Origin: JAAZBV01 sp964460435 | GTDB lineage: Bacteria; Desulfobacterota; DSM-4660; Desulfatiglandales; HGW-15 | Length of the DNA: 7,873 nucleotides | Assembly: GCA_964460435.1 (NCBI GenBank) | Contig: CAYWRH010000176.1 | Coordinates: forward strand, 1-7,873 | Direction of reading: 5' to 3' | Shown here: positions 1 through 6,888 of the stretch, piece after piece | How the letters are laid out: each line of letters opens with the position of its first letter | How positions within the stretch are numbered: position 1 is the stretch's first letter | The notes under the pieces: generated by a model | Told to the model about the DNA's origin: nothing | Database searches by the model: none | The model's input: only the letters and a program-made list of their open reading frames with translations | Program-made: the position numbers and the translations under genes

Positions 1-9
1 GGATTTCAC

Positions 10-52
10 GCCTTAATTGATCATTTTTATAATTATATAGCTTAATTAAGGC
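10..52. repeat. AT-rich inverted repeat near the window edge
   Basis: GCCTTAATT (10-18) and AATTAAGGC (44-52) are perfectly complementary, with a 25-nt AT-rich spacer. It may be a weak terminator for a gene ending left of the window or a regulatory palindrome; the window edge prevents a decision. Confidence 0.4.
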
Positions 53-74
53 ATTTATTATGAATAATAAGCTC

Positions 75-125
75 TTTACAATCTTTATTTACAATTTTTT
101 TACAAATATTTTACACTTTTTTACC
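75..125 (+). repeat. Helically phased TTTAC repeats (T-tract array)
   Basis: TTTAC recurs starting at 75, 88, 99, 110 and 120, spaced 13, 11, 11 and 10 nt; a further copy starts at 143. Most copies follow a T-run. Spacing near one helical turn suggests intrinsically curved DNA or an array of binding sites for one protein. The array lies directly upstream of a TTGACA box at 135-140. Confidence 0.5.
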
Positions 126-134
126 AATGAGCTA

Positions 135-163
135 TTGACACATTTACACTTCTTGATTAATTT
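135..163 (+). promoter_or_regulatory. Weak candidate plus-strand promoter
   Basis: A perfect TTGACA (135-140) is followed at 17 nt by TAATTT (158-163), which matches only three of six -10 positions. T-rich DNA upstream could act as an UP element. A start near 170 would place the 198-231 hairpin about 30-60 nt into the RNA. No reading frame follows, so any product would be a small RNA. Confidence 0.25.
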
Positions 164-197
164 ATCGGCACCAAAGCATAGACAATAACCTTTAATT

Positions 198-231
198 GAA
201 AGGCCGGGATACCACCTCATTCCGGCCTTTC
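198..231. terminator. Inverted repeat, possible bidirectional terminator
   Basis: GAAAGGCCGG (198-207) and CCGGCCTTTC (222-231) are a perfect ten-pair stem, extendable by a G-T and an A-T pair, with a 10-14-nt loop. Both strands end the stem in TTTC, but neither has a long U-run after it. The shape fits a bidirectional terminator between convergent transcripts, or the end of a short plus-strand RNA. Confidence 0.5.
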
Positions 232-297
232 GCCTATTAATCAGAAAGTCATTGATATCTACTTTATTTTGGGGTCATTCATACTGTAAAAATGAGA

Positions 298-329
298 TGA
301 CAGGCCCAATATAAAGATCAGGCCTGTCA
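298..329. terminator. Inverted repeat, possible second or bidirectional terminator
   Basis: TGACAGGCC (298-306) and GGCCTGTCA (321-329) pair perfectly over nine positions around a 14-nt AT-rich loop. On the minus strand the stem is followed after 5 nt by TTTTT (about 292-288), so it could back up the atpK terminator. On the plus strand only a short AATTTA follows. Confidence 0.5.
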
Positions 330-423
330 ATTTACTGGAATTATGCAGTTACTTAATAATCATTCACTAAACCTCATTGCCATGAATTAATGATGAGCCA
401 ATCCATGGATTTAGTAATGAGGT

Positions 424-454
424 CAGATAAAGAACCCCTGCCCAAGCAGGGTTT
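424..454 (-). terminator. Predicted rho-independent terminator of the V-ATPase operon
   Basis: On the minus-strand RNA, AACCCTGC (453-446), loop TTGG (445-442) and GCAGGGGTT (441-433) form an eight-pair GC-rich stem with one bulged G. It is followed by the moderately U-rich CTTTATCT. The stem begins 8 nt after the atpK stop. The U-tract is imperfect, so termination may be partial. Confidence 0.7.
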
Positions 455-461
455 CACTTCA

Positions 462-902
462 CTACATCTTCGGCAAGGCGGTCATGGTAAAGACCATTAC
501 AAACAGGGCAACTGTTTCAACAACACCTATAGTCATAATATAGTTACCGAACCCCTTGCCGGTTTCTGCAAGTGCATCAGCGGCCTTGGCGCCTATCTTA
601 CCCTGAAAAATGGCTGACATGGCAATGGCAATACCGGCAAACAGGCCAAGCAGCATCTGATAAATATAACTTTCAGGGGGAAGGTTTGCCCCTTTAATAG
701 CATTGCGCAATATCATTCCGTAAATTGTCTGGGACAGCGGGGCGCCGACAAATGCTATAAGAATAAATGGGGCTGCCTTGTTATTCATATACGCCCTCTT
801 CCATGCACCTACCGCTGCCATGCCAGCGACGCCAATACCAAGAGCAGAACCAACAGCTGAAATTGCCAATGAAATGCTCATATCTCCTAAGCCTTCTACC
901 AT
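462..902 (-). CDS. atpK: V-type ATP synthase/ATPase subunit K (c-ring proteolipid)
   Basis: This 146-residue membrane protein forms the rotating c-ring. It has four membrane helices in two hairpins: about 9-34, 43-66, 79-101 and 119-143. Only the second hairpin has the ion-binding carboxylate, Glu129 in GVVETVAL; the first has Gln58 at the matching place in APLSQTIYG. Aligned by eye to Enterococcus hirae NtpK, Ser57, Gln58, Tyr61, Gln100 and Glu129 match its Na+-binding residues Thr64, Gln65, Tyr68, Gln110 and Glu139. This points to sodium as coupling ion, but that is inference. The start at 902 has AAAGGAG 7 nt upstream. A second ATG at codon 8 has a Shine-Dalgarno only 2 nt away and is less likely. 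The gene is 63 nt after atpI, the widest gap in the operon, and ends in tandem stops TAG-TGA just before a terminator hairpin. Confidence 0.96.
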   Translation of the reverse strand: MVEGLGDMSISLAISAVGSALGIGVAGMAAVGAWKRAYMNNKAAPFILIAFVGAPLSQTIYGMILRNAIKGANLPPESYIYQMLLGLFAGIAIAMSAIFQGKIGAKAADALAETGKGFGNYIMTIGVVETVALFVMVFTMTALPKM

Positions 903-909
903 GTTGAGT

Positions 910-916
910 CTCCTTT
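910..916 (-). promoter_or_regulatory. Strong Shine-Dalgarno of atpK
   Basis: AAAGGAG lies 7 nt before the ATG at 902. The gap of 63 nt after atpI means this gene has its own ribosome entry, which fits the need for many c-ring copies per complex. I saw no clear promoter or hairpin in the gap (903-965). Confidence 0.75.
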
Positions 917-965
917 CAAAATAAGTACTGAAAAATGAATCCTGTCTCTATTTCATATAATTTCG

Positions 966-2732
966 TTATTCCCTGAACGGTTCATAGGGCTTACCCGTCC
1001 ACTGAACACCGACATGCCCTGAAAATTCCAGCATATTAAGGCGGACACCATGCACGAGCACAGACATGGTGCATAGCGCTATATTAAGCGCATGACCAAC
1101 AAATATTATAAGGGCGGCAATAATGCCGCTTACTACACTGTCTATCCCTGCCCCAACTGCCATGGTATTAAAACTGCTTGATACAATAAACCCTGCAAAC
1201 CCTACGGCAAAAAGACGGATATAGGATACAATGTCAGAAAAAGAACCTATCACGCTTAGAGGCAGATTTGACAGGGTAACAAGTATGCCCTTTAGAATGT
1301 TCCTCTGGAAATTGCTAAAAACAAGTATAACTGCAAGACCCACCCAGAGCAATGTCATTGCATAGCCTGGCATATCGACACCAAGCACAAGTTTTTTTGC
1401 CAGAAAAAAGATAAACCACAGTTCACAAACCCAGCCTATCTCTCCCAGCGATGCGGCATTATGCTTTCTTACAGCAGCCATAAGGTGCGCTACGCTGAGA
1501 TGAACCGCACCTATAACAAAAGAGAGCATCATGACAAATGACTCTGATTCCGCTCCAAAACTGTCAAGCTTCCCGATTACAAATTGGCGTAAAAATGGCC
1601 ATCCAGCGATTGTCTTTGAACCGAACCATGTACCTGTGATTAGACCCCATACAAGGGTTGTCCCGCTTAAAAGAAACATCAGGTTTACAAATTCCCGGTT
1701 TGCCTTTTTGAACTTGATCCTCATCCAGATGGTAAGGAGCATGAAGATCAATCCGTACCCGCCGTCCCCGATGATGATGGCAAAGAATATGGTGAAAAAG
1801 GCGAGAAAGATCATACTGACATCCATTTCATCATAGCCAGGAAGTGTGCTCATAAATTTAAACAGGGGGCTGATCATGTTAACAATTTTTGAATTTTTAA
1901 TTAAGGTAGGCACCTGGCTAGGGTCATCAGGCTCTTCAACAAGATAACCCCACCCGTGCATCTCAGCCACCTTCTGGACAGATTGAACAGCTTCATCAGG
2001 GCAAAATCCCTGCAGATAGGAGATATTGTCCACATCACCCATGCCTGCCTTTACCCTGCTGATAACGAGGTTCTTTTCAAGTTTTATACGATGATCAACA
2101 AGCATATCACGATAGGCTGACATGGAATTAATCTTGTCTGTTACCTCATCGTAATCCTTTTTTAACGAATTAATTCTTGAACGCACTTCATCAGGTTCTA
2201 TCTGAGGAATGGTATCCTGACGCAGGTCAAGATGTTCATCCTCTGATTGCGAGATCAATGCAAGGTGCACCACATTATTGAAGGTGCCAGCCACCAGAAC
2301 CTGCATTTCATCAGGGATGCGGGATAACCCGCTTTTATCTGTAAGATACAGCCTGATAAAAACACCGGACTCTTTTAATGCCTGAACAGAGGAACAGGGG
2401 ACATCTCCCCATCGCTCAAACCACTCTGATATCTCCTCATATTCGTTCAATTCTCTCTGGATAGAATCTTTCTGCTGCAGCAACCCCAGGGTTTTCTCAA
2501 TTATCTTTTCCGGGCTGCCTTCCAGTATCTGACCGGTATCTCTCTGCAGTTCAGGCAGATTAAGTATACGGTCTATATTTTCGAGGGTGTTTTCTATCTG
2601 CTGAATATCATCACTGGCCCTGTGTTCAACATCCTGTATATGTAAAACACCCAGCTGTCTAAGGCGCAGCAGGGCTTCATCATGATGTCTGGCACTAAAA
2701 AACAGTGTAACCTTTTTCATGGGGACGATCAT
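966..2732 (-). CDS. atpI: V-type ATP synthase/ATPase subunit I (membrane stator, a-subunit homologue)
   Basis: This 588-residue protein is the membrane stator that forms the ion half-channels against the c-ring. The N-terminal half (1 to about 290) is cytoplasmic and helical, with coiled-coil stretches near 40-105 and 183-225, and should hold the foot of the peripheral stalk. The C-terminal half has about eight membrane helices, near 304-321, 323-338, 347-367, 398-418, 432-449, 456-474, 493-519 and 531-560. The hallmark IGDGGYGL follows the first. Arg506 in SYIRLFAVG is the expected essential arginine facing the c-ring carboxylate. The last helix carries VGHALNIAL and VHGVRLNMLEF, and the protein ends in the usual GKPYEPF tail. 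The start at 2732 has GAGGAGG (2740-2746) 7 nt upstream; an ATG at codon 5 is less well placed. It is at the short end for the family (about 590-650). Confidence 0.96.
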   Translation of the reverse strand: MIVPMKKVTLFFSARHHDEALLRLRQLGVLHIQDVEHRASDDIQQIENTLENIDRILNLPELQRDTGQILEGSPEKIIEKTLGLLQQKDSIQRELNEYEEISEWFERWGDVPCSSVQALKESGVFIRLYLTDKSGLSRIPDEMQVLVAGTFNNVVHLALISQSEDEHLDLRQDTIPQIEPDEVRSRINSLKKDYDEVTDKINSMSAYRDMLVDHRIKLEKNLVISRVKAGMGDVDNISYLQGFCPDEAVQSVQKVAEMHGWGYLVEEPDDPSQVPTLIKNSKIVNMISPLFKFMSTLPGYDEMDVSMIFLAFFTIFFAIIIGDGGYGLIFMLLTIWMRIKFKKANREFVNLMFLLSGTTLVWGLITGTWFGSKTIAGWPFLRQFVIGKLDSFGAESESFVMMLSFVIGAVHLSVAHLMAAVRKHNAASLGEIGWVCELWFIFFLAKKLVLGVDMPGYAMTLLWVGLAVILVFSNFQRNILKGILVTLSNLPLSVIGSFSDIVSYIRLFAVGFAGFIVSSSFNTMAVGAGIDSVVSGIIAALIIFVGHALNIALCTMSVLVHGVRLNMLEFSGHVGVQWTGKPYEPFRE

Positions 2733-3343
2733 TGGCGAGCCTCCTCTTTTTTCTTGCTCTCGAGTTTGGCCTTTGCAATTTTACCACGGACAACAGCGGC
2801 TGTCATCTGATCACCCAAAAAGATCCTGATTATGCGGATATTCTCTTTTGATTCAGGTATCTTTACCTCTTCAAAAAGCTTGATCCTCTGCACCGTGATA
2901 CGGAGTTCTTCACGAATTATTTCCTGCTGTCTGAGCAGGATATCCAGCTCAGCTATACGCCTGATCTGTGTTTTTGTCACCTCAATAGCCTTATCAACCC
3001 AGATCGGGGTTGTAAATAAATCATATTCATAATCCGTAAAGATGACATCCTTGAACAGGGGTATATCAATACCTGCGATATTTCCTGTATCGGTAACTAT
3101 CTCCTTCACAGAGAACATACTGTGAAGATCAATATCTTCGGCAAATACATCTGCCCAGTTAGAAACCTCCTGCTCAAGCTCTCTTGTCTCTGCCTCCAGC
3201 TTCTCAACTGCGCCCTGAATGGTGCGGATCTCCACAAGAAGCTGCTGCTTTTTCAATTCAAGTGTGGGCAGATATCTGGTAAACCGCTTGAGATTGTCTT
3301 TCTGGCGTTTCAGCTCATTTTTTGTATATTTTATTTTTGCCAT
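2729..3343 (-). CDS. atpD: V-type ATP synthase/ATPase subunit D (central rotor shaft)
   Basis: This 204-residue protein is the rotor shaft, which passes torque between the A3B3 head and the c-ring. It consists of two long helices that would pair as an antiparallel coiled coil: about 7-62 (LKRQKDNLKRF, LELKKQQLL, LEAETRELEQEV) and about 115-200. Between them lies a short hydrophobic, beta-rich segment (79-112). The family signature sits at 152-164 (QRIKLFEEVKIPE), followed by ENIRIIRIFLGDQ (167-179) and a lysine-rich tail. There is no signal peptide or membrane segment. It begins 18 nt after the atpB stop with only a poor Shine-Dalgarno (a GGCGGG stretch), so translation may depend on ribosomes leaving atpB. 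Its stop overlaps the atpI start as ATGA. Subunit F, the usual partner of D in the rotor, is not encoded in this window. Length matches family members. Confidence 0.95.
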   Translation of the reverse strand: MAKIKYTKNELKRQKDNLKRFTRYLPTLELKKQQLLVEIRTIQGAVEKLEAETRELEQEVSNWADVFAEDIDLHSMFSVKEIVTDTGNIAGIDIPLFKDVIFTDYEYDLFTTPIWVDKAIEVTKTQIRRIAELDILLRQQEIIREELRITVQRIKLFEEVKIPESKENIRIIRIFLGDQMTAAVVRGKIAKAKLESKKKEEARQ

Positions 3344-3361
3344 CTGACAGATTACCCGCCT

Positions 3362-4663
3362 TTATTTTTTTGGCCAGAACTCATTAATCAACTCCGTTCT
3401 CATCCTTGTCTCTTCCGTTGTAAAGCAGTCAGCCAGGATTTCCCAGCCGCGATCAAGCGCCTTTTCAAGTGGAATATTCACTGTAAGGTTCATCATCTGA
3501 GCCTTGAACTGTTCACCGTATTTGAGCAGCTTCTGGTCCCAGTTACTCATACGGAAACCCATTGATCGCTTTTCTTCTGTCTCTATAAACTGCGCATAGA
3601 GCTGAATCATGCCATCCATGATTGCGCGATGATCCTTGCGGCTGCTTTTCGGGTCATTAACCTGCTGTTTCAGACGGCTCAATGATCCAAATGGGTCAAT
3701 AGAGCCATGGTGCAGATAAAACTGACCTTCTGTGATATAACCCGTGTTATCAGGTACCGGGTGGGTAACATCATCACCCGGCATGGTTGTGACAGCAAGA
3801 ACCGTAATGGAGCCAGCGCCCTCAAAGTCAACCGCCTTTTCATAACGTGCCGCAAGCTGACTGTAAAGATCACCAGGATAACCGCGGTTTGAAGGTACCT
3901 GCTCCATTGTTATCGCAATCTCTTTCATGGCATCGGCAAAGTTGGTCATGTCAGACAGCAGAACAAGCACATCCTTGCCCTTAAGTGCAAATCTTTCAGC
4001 TACTGCCAGCGACAGATCAGGCACCATAAGGCTCTCAACTATAGGATCTGATGCTGTGTTCATAAAGAAGATTGAGCGTGAAAGGGCACCTCCCTCCTCA
4101 AGAGTGTTTTTAAATTTCATATATTCATCATATTTAAGGCCGATTCCGCCAAGGATGATCATATCAACCTCTGCCTGCAATGCTATCCTGGCAAGAAGCT
4201 CGTTGTAAGGTTCACCTGATACTGAAAAGATGGGCAGCTTCTGAGAGACAACAAGAGAATTAAAGATATCTATCATCGGTATATTTGTGCGTATCATGCG
4301 TTTGGGGATAATTCGCTTTGCAGGGTTTACGCTGGGGCCTGCAACCTCTATCATATTATCAGTCAGCTGCGGCCCTTTATCACGAGGGTTACCTGCGCCA
4401 TCAAAAATTCTTCCAAGCATATTGTCCGAAAATGTCACCTGCATGGGGTGTCCCAGAAACCGTATTTCATCACTTACAGAAACACCGCGGCTTCCTGCAA
4501 AAACCTGCAATGAGACAAGATCGCCATCAAGTTTAATTACCTGTGCAAGTGATTTGCCGCGCTGGGTGGTAATTTCAGCGAGTTCCTCATAGCCTACATT
4601 TGTAGCCTTAACGGTTATAACATTTCCGCTAATGCTGAGAATCTTGTTATAGACCTTTCTCAT
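3362..4663 (-). CDS. atpB: V-type ATP synthase/ATPase regulatory subunit B
   Basis: This 433-residue protein is the non-catalytic nucleotide-binding-fold subunit alternating with AtpA in the hexameric head. The beta-barrel domain covers about 1-75. Where A subunits have a P-loop, this protein has FSVSGEPYNELLARI (146-160), with no GKT, as expected for a B subunit. Other family signatures are VLLSDMTNFADAMKEI (234-249), GYPGDLYSQLAARYEKA (261-277) and SRKDH (341-345). Arg342 in the last is the likely arginine finger reaching into the catalytic site of AtpA. The start has AAAGGAG (4674-4680) 10 nt upstream and lies inside the end of atpA, a 17-nt overlap that suggests coupled translation and near-equal A and B synthesis. 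Length is close to that of the spirochaete and chlamydial forms and slightly shorter than the archaeal type (about 460). No frameshift or missing motif is visible. Confidence 0.97.
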   Translation of the reverse strand: MRKVYNKILSISGNVITVKATNVGYEELAEITTQRGKSLAQVIKLDGDLVSLQVFAGSRGVSVSDEIRFLGHPMQVTFSDNMLGRIFDGAGNPRDKGPQLTDNMIEVAGPSVNPAKRIIPKRMIRTNIPMIDIFNSLVVSQKLPIFSVSGEPYNELLARIALQAEVDMIILGGIGLKYDEYMKFKNTLEEGGALSRSIFFMNTASDPIVESLMVPDLSLAVAERFALKGKDVLVLLSDMTNFADAMKEIAITMEQVPSNRGYPGDLYSQLAARYEKAVDFEGAGSITVLAVTTMPGDDVTHPVPDNTGYITEGQFYLHHGSIDPFGSLSRLKQQVNDPKSSRKDHRAIMDGMIQLYAQFIETEEKRSMGFRMSNWDQKLLKYGEQFKAQMMNLTVNIPLEKALDRGWEILADCFTTEETRMRTELINEFWPKK

Positions 4664-6389
4664 TTCCGGAATTCTCCTTTATTAATGTGTCTATTGCTTT
4701 TTCCTGCGCCTTAAATTCGGCTGAATCCATAGCAATGTAGTTCCAATCGATAAAAAGCTGTCGTAAACGGTTAAAGAAACCTCGCGCCTTTTCCTTATCA
4801 TCCAATTTAAAATCTGTTTTCAGCACCCTGTTTACCATATTGAAAACATATTGCTGACGCTCTTTGCTTGTGCCGGCATCCACCTTGTCAAATGAGTTCT
4901 GCTGAAGGTAAACACTGTCAAGAAATTCACCTTTCAGATAAAGCTGAAAATCATCATTTGATGTGCCCTCTTCACCTACAACCATCATCATCTGACCAAC
5001 ATCATTTCCTCTCTGAAGCATGTCACGGGCAAAAGCTATCTCTTCAGCATCAACAAAGCTTTTATATTTTGACCAGCTTTCAAGGGGATGGATTGATGGG
5101 AAGCGGCGCGCATTCGCACGATCACGCGAAAGCCCTAAGAATGCACCTACAACCTTAAGGGTTGCCTGTGTCACAGGCTCTTCAAAGTTTCCTCCTGCAG
5201 GGCTTACCGTACCACCTATTGTAAGACTTGCGACCTTGCCATTGTTAAGCTCCACCAGTCCGGAGCGTTCATAGAACTCGGCGATCCTGGACTCCAGATA
5301 TGCCGGAAAGGCCTCTTCACCAGGGATTTCCTCCAGGCGGCCTGACAGCTCTCTCATAGCCTGTGCCCAGCGGGAGGTCGAGTCTGCCATTAGAAGCACA
5401 TCAAGCCCCATCTGGCGGTAGTATTCGCCTAAAGTAACTGCTGTATAAACAGATGCCTCACGGGCAGCAACAGGCATTGAACTGGTATTACAGATAATAA
5501 TGGTTCTATCCATCAGAGTTTTGCCGGTGCGGGGGTCTTCCAGTTCCGGGAATTCACGCAAGAGCTCGACCACTTCACCGGCGCGCTCGCCGCATGCAGC
5601 CACAATGACTATATCTACCTGTGCGTAACGGCTCAGAACGTGTTGCAGCACTGTTTTACCGGCGCCAAACGGGCCAGGGATACAGAATGTACCCCCTTTC
5701 GCAACAGGAAAGAATGTGTCAATGATGCGCGCCTGGGTGACAAGGGGATCAACGGGAACGATCTTCTCCTTATAACATTCAATGGCTATTTTAACCGGCC
5801 ATCTGAAGCTCATGGTGAGATTATGTGTTTTTCCCTTTTCATCCCTTACACGGGCAATGTTTTCGGCAATTGTATAATCACCGGCTTTAGCTATTTCCTC
5901 GACAACATACTCACCCTGGAATGTGAAGGGTACCATGATCTTATGATCGAAAATCCCCTCAGGCACAAAACCTATTTCCTGTCCGGCAATGACAACATCA
6001 CCGGACTTTACTGTTGGTGTAAAACTCCATTTTTTTGTCTCGTCAAGGGGTTTGAATTCAACGCCGCGCGGCAGAAAAAAACCATACTCTTCTGCAAGTT
6101 CAGGAAGAGGATTCTGCAAACCATCATAAATCTGCTTTAGCAGGCCTGGTCCCAGTTGAACAGACAGCAAATGGCCGCTGAATTCTACATCATCACCAAT
6201 AGTGAGGCCCTTTGTGCTTTCAAACACCTGTAAAAAGGCAACACCATCACCGATGCGCACGATCTCTGATTTCAACCGTTCATTGCCTTTTATTATGTAG
6301 GCAACCTCATTCTGCATGATATTTCCGTCAACAGAGACAGTTACCATATTGCCGCTGACACCAATAATTTTTCCGGTAGTGGGTTTCAT
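4647..6389 (-). CDS. atpA: V-type ATP synthase/ATPase catalytic subunit A
   Basis: This 580-residue protein is the catalytic subunit, which hydrolyses or synthesises ATP at the A/B interfaces of the head. Residues 1-75 form the beta-barrel domain. About 115-190 is the bulge (non-homologous region) typical of A subunits, with IFDHKIMVPF. The Walker A loop GPFGAGKT is at 239-246 (Lys245, Thr246). The catalytic glutamate is Glu268 in ACGERAGE, and Walker B is VLLMAD at 331-336, followed by STSRWAQAMRE. A helical C-terminal domain follows from about residue 440. All residues needed for catalysis are present, so the enzyme should be active. The GERAGEVVE wording resembles the chlamydial type. The start is supported by GAGGT (6396-6400) 6 nt upstream and a 4-nt ATGA overlap with the preceding gene. 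The 3' end overlaps atpB by 17 nt. Length is normal for the family (about 580-595). Confidence 0.98.
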   Translation of the reverse strand: MKPTTGKIIGVSGNMVTVSVDGNIMQNEVAYIIKGNERLKSEIVRIGDGVAFLQVFESTKGLTIGDDVEFSGHLLSVQLGPGLLKQIYDGLQNPLPELAEEYGFFLPRGVEFKPLDETKKWSFTPTVKSGDVVIAGQEIGFVPEGIFDHKIMVPFTFQGEYVVEEIAKAGDYTIAENIARVRDEKGKTHNLTMSFRWPVKIAIECYKEKIVPVDPLVTQARIIDTFFPVAKGGTFCIPGPFGAGKTVLQHVLSRYAQVDIVIVAACGERAGEVVELLREFPELEDPRTGKTLMDRTIIICNTSSMPVAAREASVYTAVTLGEYYRQMGLDVLLMADSTSRWAQAMRELSGRLEEIPGEEAFPAYLESRIAEFYERSGLVELNNGKVASLTIGGTVSPAGGNFEEPVTQATLKVVGAFLGLSRDRANARRFPSIHPLESWSKYKSFVDAEEIAFARDMLQRGNDVGQMMMVVGEEGTSNDDFQLYLKGEFLDSVYLQQNSFDKVDAGTSKERQQYVFNMVNRVLKTDFKLDDKEKARGFFNRLRQLFIDWNYIAMDSAEFKAQEKAIDTLIKENSGNEKGL

Positions 6390-6886
6390 GCTCTTACCTC
6401 GTGATATAACATTTGGAATTTTTGCAGTCCTTTTTCTTTTTCAAAAGAAAAGTATCTTTGCAACAAAAGCAATTTCAGGAAATATATAACTACATTTGTA
6501 AAATCGAAATGATGCTCCCGCTCCATTTCATCCAGGAACTGCCAGCGGAACTCCATGAACCTTAATTCAACATCAAGGGGATTGCCCTCCTTGATGGCTG
6601 ACAGGGGAAAGCTCGAAGGCTTGTATTCGAGATCTTTACGCCGGGCCTCGCGAAAGGCCGCAATATCCGTGCGAAGATCGTTCTCAAAATTTTTGTATCT
6701 TTTCAGATCGGCGGGTTCGCCTCTGTTAATGGCCACTGATTGCAGATCAAGTGAACAGAGGATTTCAAAATCATTTGGATCAAGCCACTTTTCCGCTTCA
6801 CTCATAAAGCGGTCAATAGTAATGTCAGGCTCTTTTCTAAAAAACAGCGTTGGCAGTTGAGCTATAAAATAGTAGTATTTATCCAT
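6386..6886 (-). CDS. DUF2764 family protein of the V-ATPase operon (possible subunit C-like protein)
   Basis: This 166-residue soluble protein matches the DUF2764 family found in V-ATPase operons of chlamydiae, spirochaetes and Bacteroidetes. It opens with the family pattern MDKYYYFIAQLPTL. The C-terminal part (about 102-150) has NPLDVELRF, FRWQFLDEMEREHHFDF and a helix VVIYFLKLLLLQRY. There is no signal peptide, cofactor motif or P-loop. Its biochemical role is not established to my knowledge. It lies between atpE and atpA, the position of subunit C in Enterococcus and Thermus operons. The N-terminal YxYxxA-L pattern and C-terminal Y-[FL]-x2-K helix faintly resemble C/d subunits, so a reduced C-like coupler between AtpD and AtpI is my inference. 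The Shine-Dalgarno is weak (GGAT about 8 nt upstream), so translation may depend on coupling to atpE, 2 nt away. Its stop overlaps the atpA start as ATGA. Confidence 0.85.
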   Translation of the reverse strand: MDKYYYFIAQLPTLFFRKEPDITIDRFMSEAEKWLDPNDFEILCSLDLQSVAINRGEPADLKRYKNFENDLRTDIAAFREARRKDLEYKPSSFPLSAIKEGNPLDVELRFMEFRWQFLDEMEREHHFDFTNVVIYFLKLLLLQRYFSFEKEKGLQKFQMLYHEVRA

Positions 6887-6888
6887 CC

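Larger units (their letters stand above)
1..461. other. Non-coding AT-rich region downstream of atpK
   Basis: No credible gene is visible on either strand. A 75-codon plus-strand frame that begins at 390 runs mostly antisense to the end of atpK and has no protein-like character. The region contains four inverted repeats (10-52, 198-231, 298-329, 433-453), the phased TTTAC array and an isolated TTGACA box. Confidence 0.7.

Noticed and set aside
75..148. CRISPR-like array from the TTTAC repeats
   Set aside because: The units are five to six bases at 10-13-nt spacing, with no long repeat or unique spacers.
390..617. Plus-strand reading frame of 75 codons
   Set aside because: It runs largely antisense to the atpK 3' end and the terminator, has no good ribosome-binding site, and its translation shows no protein-like pattern.
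462..881. Shorter atpK starting at codon 8
   Set aside because: AGGAG lies only 2 nt before this ATG, while the 902 start has AAAGGAG at an ideal distance.
3122..3565. Plus-strand reading frame of 147 codons across the atpD/atpB junction
   Set aside because: It is antisense to two confident genes and its apparent hydrophobic stretches arise from complementing charged coiled-coil codons.
3362..4663. Loss of the AtpB P-loop as a defect
   Set aside because: B subunits of V/A-ATPases normally lack a working GKT motif; this is the expected state.
5640..6140. Plus-strand reading frame of 166 codons inside atpA
   Set aside because: It is fully antisense to the well-supported atpA and has a cysteine- and aromatic-rich, non-protein-like composition.
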